From: Actinomycetes bacterium
GTDB lineage: Bacteria > Actinomycetota > Acidimicrobiia > Acidimicrobiales > Palsa-688
Assembly: GCA_021808665.1 (NCBI GenBank)
Contig: JAKBBA010000030.1
Coordinates: 1 to 43,057, forward strand
Direction of reading: 5' to 3'
Length of the DNA stretch: 43,057 bases
Both the position numbers and the translations under genes were made by a program. Positions 1 through 8,353 of the stretch are shown in pieces. How positions within the stretch are numbered: the first letter of the stretch is position 1; the number at the start of each line of letters is the position of its first letter. The notes beneath the pieces are model-generated. The model ran no database searches. It had not been told where the DNA came from and saw only the letters and a program-made list of their open reading frames with translations.

Positions 1-368
1 TCGACTGATTCCTGGGAGAACCCGCGGTATTCGATCCCGTCGAACATTCGGCCGAGCACCCGGGCGGTGTCTTTGATCGTCTCCTCGACACCGATGTGGC
101 TACCGTCGGGGCCGAGGTAGGTGACGAGCGCTCCCTGGTCGTAGGCGGCGACCTCGAAGGCACAACGGGTGCGTGTCGAGGCTTTCTCGAAGATGAGGGC
201 GATTCTGCGGCCGGTCATCCGCTGACGTTCCTTCCCGTTGCGCTTCTCCGTCCTCAGCGCGTCGGCGAGATCTAGGAGCGAGACGAACTCTTCCTTGGTG
301 AGGTAGACCTCTTTTAGAAGGCTTCTGCCATGCAGGCTGCGGGAAGCTACGACGTCGGTGCTGGTCAT
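1..368 (-). CDS. arcB: Ornithine carbamoyltransferase, N-terminal part (runs off the window)
   Basis: The enzyme interconverts ornithine plus carbamoyl phosphate and citrulline in the cytoplasm. The first 122 residues are visible, read from an ATG at 368. The carbamoyl-phosphate motif STRTR is at residues 64-68, inside [15 protein letters not shown], and is followed by the family stretches [11 protein letters not shown] and [17 protein letters not shown]. The ATG overlaps the stop of the upstream arginine deiminase remnant as ATGA, the usual arcA-arcB arrangement, so a catabolic role (arginine deiminase pathway) is inferred; argF of arginine synthesis is the alternative. No stop or frameshift occurs in the visible part, but its upstream partner is dead, so expression is uncertain. 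The C-terminal ornithine-binding domain lies outside the window. Confidence 0.9.
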   Translation of the reverse strand, partial: MTSTDVVASRSLHGRSLLKEVYLTKEEFVSLLDLADALRTEKRNGKERQRMTGRRIALIFEKASTRTRCAFEVAAYDQGALVTYLGPDGSHIGVEETIKDTARVLGRMFDGIEYRGFSQESV

Positions 369-676
369 TCTGGGTCCCTCTCTATGGGGCAGGTCATGCA
401 CCGCGGGCCGCATCGGCCGCGACCGAGCTCGCTGCCGCCGATGTCGATCACTTCGATGCCGTGTTTGCACTGCATGGTGTTGGTATTGACGCTGCGTTCG
501 TAGCCCATTACCACGCCAGGGGACACAGCCAGGAAGTTGGTGCCGTCATCCCATTGCTCTCGCTCTGCGGCTCTGATGTCCTTGTCGGTGGTCAAGACCG
601 TTATCTCGGGCACTTCGAGGATCCTGGCCAAGGTGTTGGGGTGATAATGACTCCCCCGTAGATCCAACACGAGCAA
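365..676 (-). pseudogene. arcA: Arginine deiminase, 3' fragment
   Basis: Only about the last 87 codons of a roughly 410-codon gene remain. Homology begins near position 628 ([10 protein letters not shown]) and runs to the stop at 365-367. The fragment contains REQWDDGTN, the SELGRGR loop and the terminal [10 protein letters not shown], where the first Cys matches the catalytic nucleophile of arginine deiminase (Cys406 in the Pseudomonas enzyme, from general knowledge). The usual GGGHCMTCP is CGPRCMTCP here, a further sign of relaxed selection. The open frame continues upstream to about 905 but nothing there resembles the catalytic domain that carries the Asp, Glu and His residues. The gene was therefore truncated from its 5' side by a deletion or rearrangement. 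The listed start is a TTG that merely opens the frame. Confidence 0.82.
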
Positions 677-1254
677 CGATCCACTTGAGCTATTCGGCGT
701 GAATTCACATGTTGCAGGAACTGAGCTCTCCCATAAAGTATGCGGCTCTGCGGGGTAGTCGGCTAGAGCCGAAAGTCCTGACTGTGACCAGAGCGCGTTG
801 CCAGCCGCCTTGGTGGGCGTTCTCGCCCGGGCAAATGGATAAAAGCTCGTAATGCCTTTCGCTAACCTGCAGCTTGTACGTGCTGCCCTTACATCGTCTA
901 GCGATCACCGTCTGAGTGGCACCGAGAAACGTGAGATACCGACCCCCTCGCTTAGGAGCGAGCACGACCCCGAGGTCTAGGAGGACAGTGCAACTGTGAA
1001 CTGGGATACACTTGGCGTCTGCACGGAGCAGTCGTGGTAAGGCCGCTACTTCCGGTATCGGCTCGCCCAAGAACCTGCCCGCGCTCAGCCCCTGAGGTCC
1101 GGATTTAGCGTCTGGTAGTTTCGCCGGAACGGTCTGCGAGATCCGCCACCCACACCGCCGGCATCTCCGGTGACGCTGATCTCGATATGGCTGTCGGTGA
1201 ACGCCAGGGAGGTTCACCGGCTGGGCTCAGAGGGGGTTCGAATCCGCCATGAGC
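677..1254. other. Gene-poor stretch upstream of the arcA fragment
   Basis: No convincing coding region on either strand. A 170-codon open frame on the minus strand (705-1217) is rich in Arg, Cys and Pro and matches no family I know. Near the right edge, 1232-1248 reads GGGGGTTCGAATCCGCC, which looks like the T-arm of a tRNA with one mismatched pair, but no cloverleaf can be built around it. The stretch probably contains the breakpoint that removed the arcA 5' end. Confidence 0.5.
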
Positions 1255-2706
1255 TTAGGGCTGGCGCCGGGCGTAGGCTTGGGCGTCCGCGACGAGCCCG
1301 GCTAGCATCCCCGGGAAGACGAAGCGGTGGAACGGGGCGACGCCGAGCCAGTACAGGCGACCTAGGAGCCCCCGCGGCCGGAACAGGGCGGTCTGGGTGA
1401 CCTTGGTCCCACCCCTGACCGGTTCGAGGTCCCAGCTCAGCCAGGCCTCGCCGGGGAGGCGCATCTCGGCGTGGAGGCGCAGACGCCGCCCCTGAGCTAG
1501 ATCCTCGACCCGCCAGAAGTCGAGCGCCTCGCCGACCCGTAGGGTCGCTCGACGGCCCCGGCGCAAGCCTGGCCCGCCTAAGAGCTGGTCCGTCACGCCG
1601 CGGATGCGCCACAGCCACTCGCCGCTGTACCAGCCCTTCTCACCGCCTATCTGCTCCAAGCAGGCAAACACCTGATCGGGGTCGGCGGTGGCAACTGCGC
1701 TACGGACGTCCTTGAGGACGGTGCCGCCGGACCAGTCCGGGTCCGTGGTCGCGGGCCGGAAATGGACGAGGTCTGCGTCGACGAATGATGTAGGAACATT
1801 GTCGTCACGAGTCGCCGCCAGCGCGCGGCGGATCGCCTCCCGCAGACCCATCGGCGTGATCGAGAAGGCTTCGCTGGCCGGCCGTCCCTGTACGGTCACC
1901 TCGTTGACGAGAGACTCGACCAGCTCGCGAGCCAGTGGCACCGGAACGGGTGTGACCAGGCCGACCCAGTGTGAGGAGAGCCCGGGCGTGAGCAACGGCA
2001 CGCGAATGAGGCGGCGACGTGCCAGCCCGGCAATGTCGGCGTAGGTCGCCATCATCTCGGCGTACGTCACGACATCAGGGCCGCCCACCTCGTATACGCC
2101 GCCGGGGTCTCCTGCGCGGCCTACGGCGTCCACTAGGAGATTGACGATGTCGGCAATGGCGATCGGCTGGCACTTCGTCTCCACCCAACGGGGCGTCACC
2201 ATCACAGGGAGCACCTCGACCAGATAACGCAACATTTCGAAGCTCGCCGAGCCGGATCCGATTATCACCCCAGCGCGCAGCTCGACGACCTCGACCCCCG
2301 TCGACGCCAGCAAGCGGCCGACATCGTGGCGGCTCTGCAGGTGGCGGCTCAGAGCGTCCCCGTCCCGTCCGAGCCCTCCGAGGTAGACGATTCGCCGCAC
2401 GTCTGCGCCGGCTGCGGCGCGGGCGAAGTTAGCGGCGTCACGCTGCTCGCGATCCGCCCACCCGGTCCCCTGCCCGATCGAGTGGACGAGGTAGACCGCC
2501 ACGTCCACGCCCTTCATGGCTTCGCCTAGGGCGCCGCCGACATCACCCTCGGCGACTTGTACCGAACCCCTCCAGGGCGCGGCGTCCAGTTTCGCTGGGG
2601 TCCGGGCCAGGCAGCGCACCTCTGCCCCCTGCTTGAGCAACGCCGGGACCAGGCGGCCACCGACGTAACCCGACGCCCCCGTGACTAGAACCCGGAGATC
2701 GCTCAC
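1255..2706 (-). CDS. NAD(P)-binding SDR-family oxidoreductase with C-terminal DUF2867 domain
   Basis: Atypical (NmrA/complex I 39 kDa-like) short-chain dehydrogenase joined to a DUF2867/SRPBCC-like domain; substrate unknown. From the GTG at 2706 the protein has 483 residues. The dinucleotide loop TGASGYVGG is at residues 9-17, with VYLVHSIG and VYLGGLGRDG following the Rossmann pattern. From about residue 330 the C-terminal domain has FWRVEDL and the closing stretch GLLGRLYWLGVAPFHRFVFPGM, typical of this family. An in-frame ATG at 2739 would add 11 residues; the GTG is preferred because the fold starts directly after it. The gene is intact, unlike its neighbours on both sides. It ends close to the empty stretch beside the arc remnant and is not obviously in an operon. 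Confidence 0.85.
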   Translation of the reverse strand: MSDLRVLVTGASGYVGGRLVPALLKQGAEVRCLARTPAKLDAAPWRGSVQVAEGDVGGALGEAMKGVDVAVYLVHSIGQGTGWADREQRDAANFARAAAGADVRRIVYLGGLGRDGDALSRHLQSRHDVGRLLASTGVEVVELRAGVIIGSGSASFEMLRYLVEVLPVMVTPRWVETKCQPIAIADIVNLLVDAVGRAGDPGGVYEVGGPDVVTYAEMMATYADIAGLARRRLIRVPLLTPGLSSHWVGLVTPVPVPLARELVESLVNEVTVQGRPASEAFSITPMGLREAIRRALAATRDDNVPTSFVDADLVHFRPATTDPDWSGGTVLKDVRSAVATADPDQVFACLEQIGGEKGWYSGEWLWRIRGVTDQLLGGPGLRRGRRATLRVGEALDFWRVEDLAQGRRLRLHAEMRLPGEAWLSWDLEPVRGGTKVTQTALFRPRGLLGRLYWLGVAPFHRFVFPGMLAGLVADAQAYARRQP

Positions 2707-2924
2707 GATGCGACGACAGAAAAGCTGACCATATACCATGATCTCACGTTCCGGCCGCTAGTTCGCGAGAGCGGGTCCGCCGGCAGCTTCGCACTCTGAC
2801 GCGCTGCCCCAGCAATGCCGAGCTGATCGTGCTGACCCGACGCGTATCGATGAGCACTGAGGACGCTCTGATGCCCGCTACAGCATCGGGCGCTCGCCAG
2901 CTGGCCGGCGGTGTCGTCTGCCAC
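2703..2924 (-). CDS. Possible small ORF before the SDR gene
   Basis: A 73-codon frame starts at a GTG (2924) with a good ribosome-binding sequence GAGAGGAG just upstream, and its TGA overlaps the GTG start of the SDR gene as GTGA. Position and signal argue for a translated leader or coupled small gene. Composition (many Ser, Arg, Cys and Gln residues, no recognisable fold) argues against a functional protein. It may be the decayed end of a former gene. No function is proposed. Confidence 0.2.
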   Translation of the reverse strand: MADDTAGQLASARCCSGHQSVLSAHRYASGQHDQLGIAGAARQSAKLPADPLSRTSGRNVRSWYMVSFSVVAS

Positions 2925-3027
2925 CGCGCGCTCCTCTCAAATCAACCTAGAAGCCTGCCGGTATTGCTTCGCGTCGCAGTGGAACCTCCGCGCCAAAGTC
3001 AGACGCTGGGCAACCCCACTTTGGTGG

Positions 3028-3697
3028 TTAGTCCTGGTCGGCTAGATTTACCGGTGGCAAGTCACGCACCTCATCCTTGGTTAGGTTGAGCTTGACGCCG
3101 TCGTCCACTCGGGTGACGGCCCCGATTGGGATCGCGACCCTCGTCTTGTCCCACAGGTGCCCTCCGTCAAGCAGGACGTGCGTCACGTGATGGCCGCTGG
3201 GATCGATGACCAAGCCTTGTACTTTGCCGATTGGGCCGTCGGTGGCGTAGACAGGATCGCTTCGGTGTACTTCCACCTAGCCGGCTGGCACGTTGTCAGA
3301 GGTGATCAGCTGGGAACCTGCAGCGTTTCCTCCCAGCCCGATACCTCCCATTCCCAACCCGCCGCCTGCCATGCCTAGCCCATAGTAGGCATGGGAGATC
3401 ATTTGATCCTTGGCCGTAGCTCCATTGGCCTTGTGCGCCAGGAAGGAACCTGGTCTCTTCGGACCTCTCGAAGTTGTCGAACTGAGCAATGGTGCAACTC
3501 AATTGGATCTCGGCGTCAGAACAAGTCGCAAGTGCGATCGGAACGAGACGTCCCTCGCCCTGGCGATGTTTCGCTTCGACGACAAGGTAGGTGAGCGTCC
3601 GGGCGATGGGGTCGACTACCACGCGTCGTAGCTGTCCGCAGCCGCCGTCAGTGCACGAGACGTCGCTTCCTATCGTGAACTGCGTCGGCTCATTCAC
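3028..3697 (-). pseudogene. PRC-barrel domain protein, inactivated paralogue
   Basis: Two PRC-barrel halves read in the same order as the intact paralogue at 4719-5363. The N-terminal half starts at the GTG at 3697 (VNEPTQFTIGSDVSCTDG) and contains LTYLVVEAKH and GRLVPIAL. The frame then shifts: removing one base from the CC pair at 3408-3409 restores YGQDQMISHAYYGLGM followed by a Gly-rich linker. The C-terminal half, with DPVYATDGPIGKVQGLVIDP and HHVTHVLLDGGHLW, is separated from the linker by an in-frame TAG at 3277-3279. With one indel and one nonsense codon the gene cannot make the full protein. Internal initiation at the GTG at 3276 could still yield the 82-residue C-terminal barrel. 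Such proteins are common in actinobacterial stress regions; their molecular role is not established. Confidence 0.85.
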
Positions 3698-3917
3698 AAC
3701 ATGTTTCTCATCTCTTGTGGGTACAGAAGAATATCCATATCGCTCCTTTTCTCCTGAGTGCACGTCGGGCGAAGGACGCTAGGCGCTGACATCACCGAGG
3801 TCTGGAGCAACGATGTCGACGGCGAAGTCCCCAAGGGAGATTGCCGCTAATACACCCTCGTTGTATATCCGCAGCCGTCGCGGTGCAAGACCTGTTTGGG
3901 TGACAACGCGCTGCTAG

Positions 3918-4049
3918 AGAATCGAAGTCGTGGTCCAAGCCGGCTAGCAGTTCGGGACGTGCTTCGATCACGATTACTCCGCTGCCGAGAGACCTGAACA
4001 TGCAGGCGACCTCCAAGTCGATGTAGCCGCCTCCGTGTGTGAGGCGCCC
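3918..4049 (-). pseudogene. Dihydrolipoamide dehydrogenase-like fragment
   Basis: About 44 codons match the second (NAD-binding) Rossmann motif of the pyridine nucleotide-disulfide reductase family: GGGYIDLEVACMFRSLGSG, then VIVIEARPELLAGLDHDF, which resembles the lipoamide dehydrogenase pattern GGGYIGLE...LGS.VTV.EA...LLPGLD.D. Flanking codons in this 145-codon open frame are not recognisable. Further downstream on the same strand, about 3779-3835, another frame reads AVDIVAPDLGDVSA and then stops, which resembles the start of a lipoyl domain. Together they suggest the scrap of a 2-oxoacid dehydrogenase E3 region. The family is fairly clear, the exact enzyme is not. Confidence 0.55.
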
Positions 4050-4185
4050 GGCGCCTTGGACTAGCCGAAGGTTGGAGCCTACCCTGTCTAGCTCACTGCC
4101 ATGCTGGTCGAAGCGGCCCCGCTGAACTGGGTCCTTTGATGCGACAGCATCTCGGATCATGGGAGGAGCGGGTAGAGTTCGGTGG

Positions 4186-4548
4186 ATGACCGCAAACCCC
4201 GATAACTCCGTGCGCGTGGTGGTCCACATCGACGAGTCTAATGCCGAACGCCACTAGCTTGCTCTCTGCGACGTATCCAACCTGCTCGACGACCTAGGCA
4301 GCCAAGGAGCGGAAGTCGAGATCGTGTTCAACGGTCCAGTGATCTTGGCGGTGGCTGCAACGTCGGGACTGGTGCCCGACCTCTCGATGTTTAGGACCCG
4401 AGGCGTCCTCCTCCTCGCTTGCAACAACTCGATGGCCGCTGCCAGCCTTTCCGGCACGGATCTCATGCCGGGTCTCACCGTGATCCCTGCGGGGATATCA
4501 GATCTCGTCCGACGCCAACACGACGGTTGGGCTTACGTACGGCCCTGA
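4186..4548 (+). pseudogene. DsrE-family protein interrupted by an amber codon
   Basis: Read from the ATG at 4186, 120 codons give a complete DsrE/DsrF-like protein: RVVVHIDESN at the start, then LLDDLGSQGAEVEIVFNGP, TRGVLLLACNNSM, and the terminal LVRRQHDGWAYVRP. Codon 24 is TAG (4255-4257), in a position that is not conserved in the family. Everything else is in frame with no indels. DsrE-fold proteins act in sulfur-relay or intracellular sulfur oxidation, but many stand-alone actinobacterial members have no known role. It lies between the two inverted PRC-barrel paralogues. It may be a recent pseudogene, a readthrough gene, or one restarted downstream at the ATG at 4324, which would lose the first beta-alpha unit. 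Confidence 0.8.
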
Positions 4549-4718
4549 CCAACGAGATCAGGCTCTAACGTGCGGCTGCGCTGAGGTCACGACGATCCTC
4601 GCAAATTCCTCCTTAGCGCGCTCGCTTTGGTCGATACGCTGCGGCAGGGTCGTTGACGTTCCGCTAGCAACTGCGCCATTTCGACGGCTGTGGTGCTCAG
4701 CAAACCTAAGGACAACAG

Positions 4719-5363
4719 ATGGCAATTATTGAACTCACGCTAGGCGCCGAGGTTGAATGCACCGACGGAAAGTGCGGTCACCTGACGGAAGTCGTCGTTG
4801 ATTCCTCAACGCTGGTGGTCACCTATCTTGTCGTCGAGCCATTTCACCGTAGCGGTCTCGGCCGGCTCGTACCTCTTCGCCTGCTGGACACCGTCGCTGA
4901 ACGGATCGTGCTGGCCTGCAGCCTGACGGACTTCGAAAAGCTCGAACGCGGCGAGAGGACCGGGTTGCTTCCGGGAAGCAACGGTGGTTACGGGGGTTAC
5001 GGCCTTGGCCAAGCTGTCCCAGGGTCGTATGTGAACAGGAGTAGCTTCGGTGTGCTCGGCGGGGGTAAAAGCGACGCTTTCGATCCGGTCGTCTACGACT
5101 CTCTCCCGCCTAACGCGGTCGGTGTGCGTGCAGTCACCGTTCAAGCCGTCGACGGTGTCATCGGGCATCTCCGGGGCGTCCGTGTCGACCTCGCAAACCA
5201 CTATCTCACTCACGTGCTTCTTCAAGAAGGGCATCTTTGGGGACGCAAGAGTCTTGCGATACCAGCCACGTCCGTGGCGGACTTGGAGGGCGCTATCCGC
5301 CTGAACATCACCAAGGATCAAGCGGAAGAGCTGGTGAATACTGGCGTCGCGGACTCACACTGA
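4719..5363 (+). CDS. Two-domain PRC-barrel protein
   Basis: Intact 214-residue protein with two PRC-barrel modules. The first (about residues 1-80) has GAEVECTDGKCGHLTEVVVD and VTYLVVEPFHRSGLGRLVPL. A Gly-rich linker (about 88-100) follows. The second (about 130-205) has AVDGVIGHLRGVRVD, LTHVLLQEGHLWGRKSLAIP and LNITKDQAEEL. PRC barrels occur in ribosome-maturation and photosystem proteins; the role of this stand-alone actinobacterial type is unknown, and it tends to sit among general stress genes as here. AAGGA about seven bases before the ATG supports the start. The inactive paralogue at 3028-3697 is on the opposite strand, so the pair forms an inverted arrangement around the DsrE and lipoamide dehydrogenase remnants. 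Confidence 0.85.
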   Translation: MAIIELTLGAEVECTDGKCGHLTEVVVDSSTLVVTYLVVEPFHRSGLGRLVPLRLLDTVAERIVLACSLTDFEKLERGERTGLLPGSNGGYGGYGLGQAVPGSYVNRSSFGVLGGGKSDAFDPVVYDSLPPNAVGVRAVTVQAVDGVIGHLRGVRVDLANHYLTHVLLQEGHLWGRKSLAIPATSVADLEGAIRLNITKDQAEELVNTGVADSH

Positions 5364-5569
5364 GCGGTGAGATCCAAGTAGGTCGCGGCGGCCGCGATGG
5401 GTCCAACACTCAGCACGCTGCCCGAGCTGCACGACGACGCCAGGTACGGGGCAGCCAGGTGCAAGGAGTTCCTGGCGGCTTCGCCGTCCAGCTGGGCTTT
5501 CGCAGTGCCAAAACAGACTGCGCTCGGCGTGCCACGGTCATCCACTAGGACAAATCTTCAACGCAGCTC

Positions 5570-6271
5570 TTAGTACCTTGTGAGGGTGTTGACGATCTCG
5601 TCGGCGAGCGGTCCGGCAGACGCCGGGTTCTGGCCGGTGTGTAGATTCCGGTCGACAACGATATGTTTGGACCACGGAGACGCCTCCTCGAAGGTGGCTC
5701 CCATGGCAACGAGTCGATCCTGTAAAAGCCACTTGGCTTTGTCGGCAAGTCCTGTCTGGATCTCCTCTGCATTAGTGAAGCCGGTCAGCCGGTATCCAGC
5801 GAACGGAGACGAGCCCACCGCATCCTCGGTTGCTAGCAGTGCGGCCGGAGCGTGACAGACGAGCCCAAGTGGCTTGCCTGAACTGAGGGTTGCTGCCAGG
5901 AGCTGAGCCGAGTCGCTATCGCTAGACAGGTCCTCCATAGGACCGTGCCCACCTGGATAGAACACCGTGACAAACTCAGAGAGGTCGACCTTGTCCAAGG
6001 CGATAGGACCTTGCAACTCCTTGATTGCCTCAAGTTGCTCTGCAAGTACAGCTGCACTCGAATCGCCGCCATTCGCCGCCGGCGCAAGGCTAGCCTTGTC
6101 CACAACTGGAATACTCCCCCCAGGGGTAGCCACAACAATCTCGAACCCAGCTCTGCTAAACGATAGGTAGGGTTGGACCACCTCCTCTGCCCAATAGCCA
6201 GTCTGGTGCCTAGAGCCATCGGCGAGAGTCCAGTACCTAGCACCTGTAACCACAAAAAGTACCTTACTCAT
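5570..6271 (-). CDS. DJ-1/PfpI family protein (type 1 glutamine amidotransferase-like)
   Basis: A 233-residue cytoplasmic protein of the DJ-1/PfpI superfamily, Hsp31-like subgroup. Visible hallmarks are YWAEEVVQPYLSF with the conserved Glu, VATPGGSIPVVD, FYPGGHGPMEDL, and the nucleophile elbow GLVCHAPAALL with the reactive Cys, then GYRLTGFTNAEE. Family members have glyoxalase, deglycase or chaperone activity; which applies here cannot be told from sequence. AGAGGAGAT lies just before the ATG, so the start is well supported. The length is normal and no lesions are seen, in contrast to nearby genes. Its place among PRC-barrel, CsbD and desaturase genes fits a general stress role. Confidence 0.9.
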   Translation of the reverse strand: MSKVLFVVTGARYWTLADGSRHQTGYWAEEVVQPYLSFSRAGFEIVVATPGGSIPVVDKASLAPAANGGDSSAAVLAEQLEAIKELQGPIALDKVDLSEFVTVFYPGGHGPMEDLSSDSDSAQLLAATLSSGKPLGLVCHAPAALLATEDAVGSSPFAGYRLTGFTNAEEIQTGLADKAKWLLQDRLVAMGATFEEASPWSKHIVVDRNLHTGQNPASAGPLADEIVNTLTRY

Positions 6272-6806
6272 CCAAATATCTCCTCTGATTGACTATTGCC
6301 AATGTCAGTCTGGCCATATATCGGTCCCTACCGGCGCGCCAACATTCGCTTTGCTAGATAATTGTGTCGTCTCGACCGCTCCCCATCACTACAGGGTGTT
6401 TCGGGGCGTCTCGCTTGGTGCGTACGGGGTGTAGCGATAGATGAGCCCAGACGGGGCCCGCGATTGATGGTTCCGTGCCAGGCAGGTGATCATCTCCATG
6501 GCCCTTCTCACCGATCCAACAGGCGAAGTGGCTAGGTGCAGCGCATCGGCTCAGCCGAGTTCACCCTGCGGTCCTCGACTCGGTAAGGTATCGGCGCGTT
6601 GAGGATTGTTGCTATTATGGACATCACACAAGCTCCCAAGTGCGGTCGAGTTCATCAATACCGGGGAGGGTCAGGTGTGGCGGCCAAGCGCCCCGGTACT
6701 GCTCGAGCAGACCGGCGGATTTGAACGTGAGTACTTTAAGGCGGGAGATGGCGACGTGTCGCCTTCTGCGTGCAATATCAATTAGAAAATGGTAGGGAGA
6801 AAGACC
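6272..6806. other. Intergenic region between the DJ-1 and CsbD genes
   Basis: About 530 bases between divergent genes, with no ORF resembling a known family on either strand. It must carry the promoters of both flanking genes, but I see no near-consensus -35/-10 pair that I would commit to. A minus-strand open frame at 6624-6944 runs antisense into the CsbD gene and is not convincing. Confidence 0.4.
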
Positions 6807-6989
6807 ATGGGATTTACTGACAAGGTGAAGAACAAAGCTCAAGTGCTGAGAGGCAAGGCCGAAGAGACTGCGGGGAAGGCGACCGGCAACGACGATCTCG
6901 AAGCCGACGGGACGTCCGACAAGGCCAAGGGCAACATTAAACAAGCCGGCGAAAAAGTCAAAGATGCTCTGGGTGTGAACGAGAAGTAG
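6807..6989 (+). CDS. CsbD-like stress protein
   Basis: A 60-residue, highly charged, Lys- and Gly-rich protein of the CsbD family. It shows the characteristic repeats DKVKNKAQVLRGKAEETAGKA and DKAKGNIKQAGEKVKDALG. CsbD proteins are abundant after general stress (sigma-B in Bacillus) and probably have little fixed structure; no enzymatic role is known. The start is placed at the ATG at 6807 because GGGAG lies about eight bases upstream and the family begins MGF(T)DK; an in-frame ATG at 6789 would add six residues that do not fit. It stands alone, followed by about 170 bases before the glycosyltransferase gene. Confidence 0.9.
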   Translation: MGFTDKVKNKAQVLRGKAEETAGKATGNDDLEADGTSDKAKGNIKQAGEKVKDALGVNEK

Positions 6990-7156
6990 AGCCCCGCTCC
7001 GTCACCTTGTTCGGTATGTGATGCAGCGTTAATCCCTCCGGATCTAGTTTGTGAAGGATTCGATCGGATTACAGATCCGTGAGGGTAGGCTGAATACGGC
7101 TCACTTCGGGCCAACGTACCCTTGCTCGTCCGGGGGAAGATCGGTCGGTCCACTAA

Positions 7157-8329
7157 ATGCAGCCCTTCTCGGGTCTCCTACCGGGACCGCTTGCTGCCAT
7201 GCCGTCTTCTCACCAGGCCAGTGTCGAGCATCGGGTGGGCCTTGATAATCGTCGCCTGCGGATCGCGATCATTGCGCCTCCATGGTTACCTGTGCCTCCA
7301 CCGGCCTACGGTGGGACCGAGAACGTGCTTGATGCTCTTGCCCGTGGGCTCGATACTGCCGGGCACGAAGTCCTGCTGTGCACCGTCGGGGACAGCACCT
7401 GCCCGGTAGCTAAGTCGTCGGTCTTCGAGCACGCGGTTGGTGTGGGCGCCGGAAGCGGAGTGGACGAGATCCGCCACGTCATCCACTCCTACGGTGCGAT
7501 CCAAGGGTTCGACGTGGTACACGATCACACGCTGATCGGACCCCTCTACAGCGCTGCGTTTCCGTCGCTCCCTGTGGTGACGACAAACCATGGGCCGTTC
7601 AACGCAGAGCTTATCGACCTGTACCGCGCAATCGCAGGGCGGGTTCCTATAATCGCCATCTCGCATGATCAGGCGGCGAGTGCCGTTGGCGTCGAGATTG
7701 CTGCCGTGATCCACCATGGGGTGAACGTCGCCGATTTCCCTGTCGGAACGGGCGGCGGTGGTTATGCGGTCTTTCTCGGACGGATGCACCCCACGAAGGC
7801 TCCGCATCTCGCCGCGCAGATCGCCAGAGCTGCGGGCATACCCCTCGTCATCGCGGCGAAGATGCGTGAGCCGGTGGAGCGCGCCTATTTCGAGGCGACG
7901 GTCCGCCCGCTGCTAGGCGCTGACGTGACCTACGTTGGCGAAGTCGACCGTCAGGCGATGCTCGATCTGCTTGGCGGGGCGGACTGCCTGCTAAACCCAA
8001 TACTCTGGCCGGAGCCGTTCGGCATGGTCATGATCGAGGCGCTGGCGTGCGGCACGCCGGTAGTCTCGTCGGATTACGGGGCCGCTCCCGAGATCGTCGA
8101 GGACGGCGTGGTCGGCTTCGTCCGTCACGGGCGGTCCGGTCTCGTAGACGCACTCGGCCGGATCCACGAGATCGACCGCGCCGCGTGCCGGGCTCGGGTC
8201 GAGGAGCACTTCTCGGTCGAACGCATGGTCGCCCAGCATGTGGCGGTCTACGAGATGGCCGTTGGCGAGCGTGCGCCGGGAGTGTTGCTGCGCCCACCTG
8301 GCGAGATGGCGGTGCTCGGTGCGGCTTGA
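7157..8329 (+). CDS. GT4-family glycosyltransferase
   Basis: Retaining GT-B glycosyltransferase of 390 residues (376 if it starts at the ATG at 7199; the fold begins at LRIAIIAPPWLPVP, residue 34, so the first residues may not be translated). The N-terminal Rossmann fold has PPAYGGTENVLDALA with the glycine loop, and VVHDHT. The C-terminal nucleotide-sugar domain has FLGRMHPTKAPHLA and the E-x7-E motif EPFGMVMIE at residues 286-294, followed by ALACGTPVVSSDYGAAPEIV. Donor and acceptor cannot be read from the sequence. It lies 24 bases before the glycogen debranching enzyme gene on the same strand, so a role in glycogen, trehalose or a related glucan is a reasonable inference. No lesions are seen. 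Confidence 0.88.
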   Translation: MQPFSGLLPGPLAAMPSSHQASVEHRVGLDNRRLRIAIIAPPWLPVPPPAYGGTENVLDALARGLDTAGHEVLLCTVGDSTCPVAKSSVFEHAVGVGAGSGVDEIRHVIHSYGAIQGFDVVHDHTLIGPLYSAAFPSLPVVTTNHGPFNAELIDLYRAIAGRVPIIAISHDQAASAVGVEIAAVIHHGVNVADFPVGTGGGGYAVFLGRMHPTKAPHLAAQIARAAGIPLVIAAKMREPVERAYFEATVRPLLGADVTYVGEVDRQAMLDLLGGADCLLNPILWPEPFGMVMIEALACGTPVVSSDYGAAPEIVEDGVVGFVRHGRSGLVDALGRIHEIDRAACRARVEEHFSVERMVAQHVAVYEMAVGERAPGVLLRPPGEMAVLGAA

Positions 8330-8353
8330 CCCGCGGCTGGGTGGGAGCAGGCG

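Noticed and set aside
5400..5560. Start of an M18-type aminopeptidase gene
   Set aside because: One plus-strand frame has CKEFLAASPSSW, vaguely like the ASPSPxH motif, but there is no further similarity and the frame stops at once.
6624..6944. 106-codon minus-strand frame at the CsbD gene
   Set aside because: Antisense to the CsbD gene over much of its length and unlike any family.
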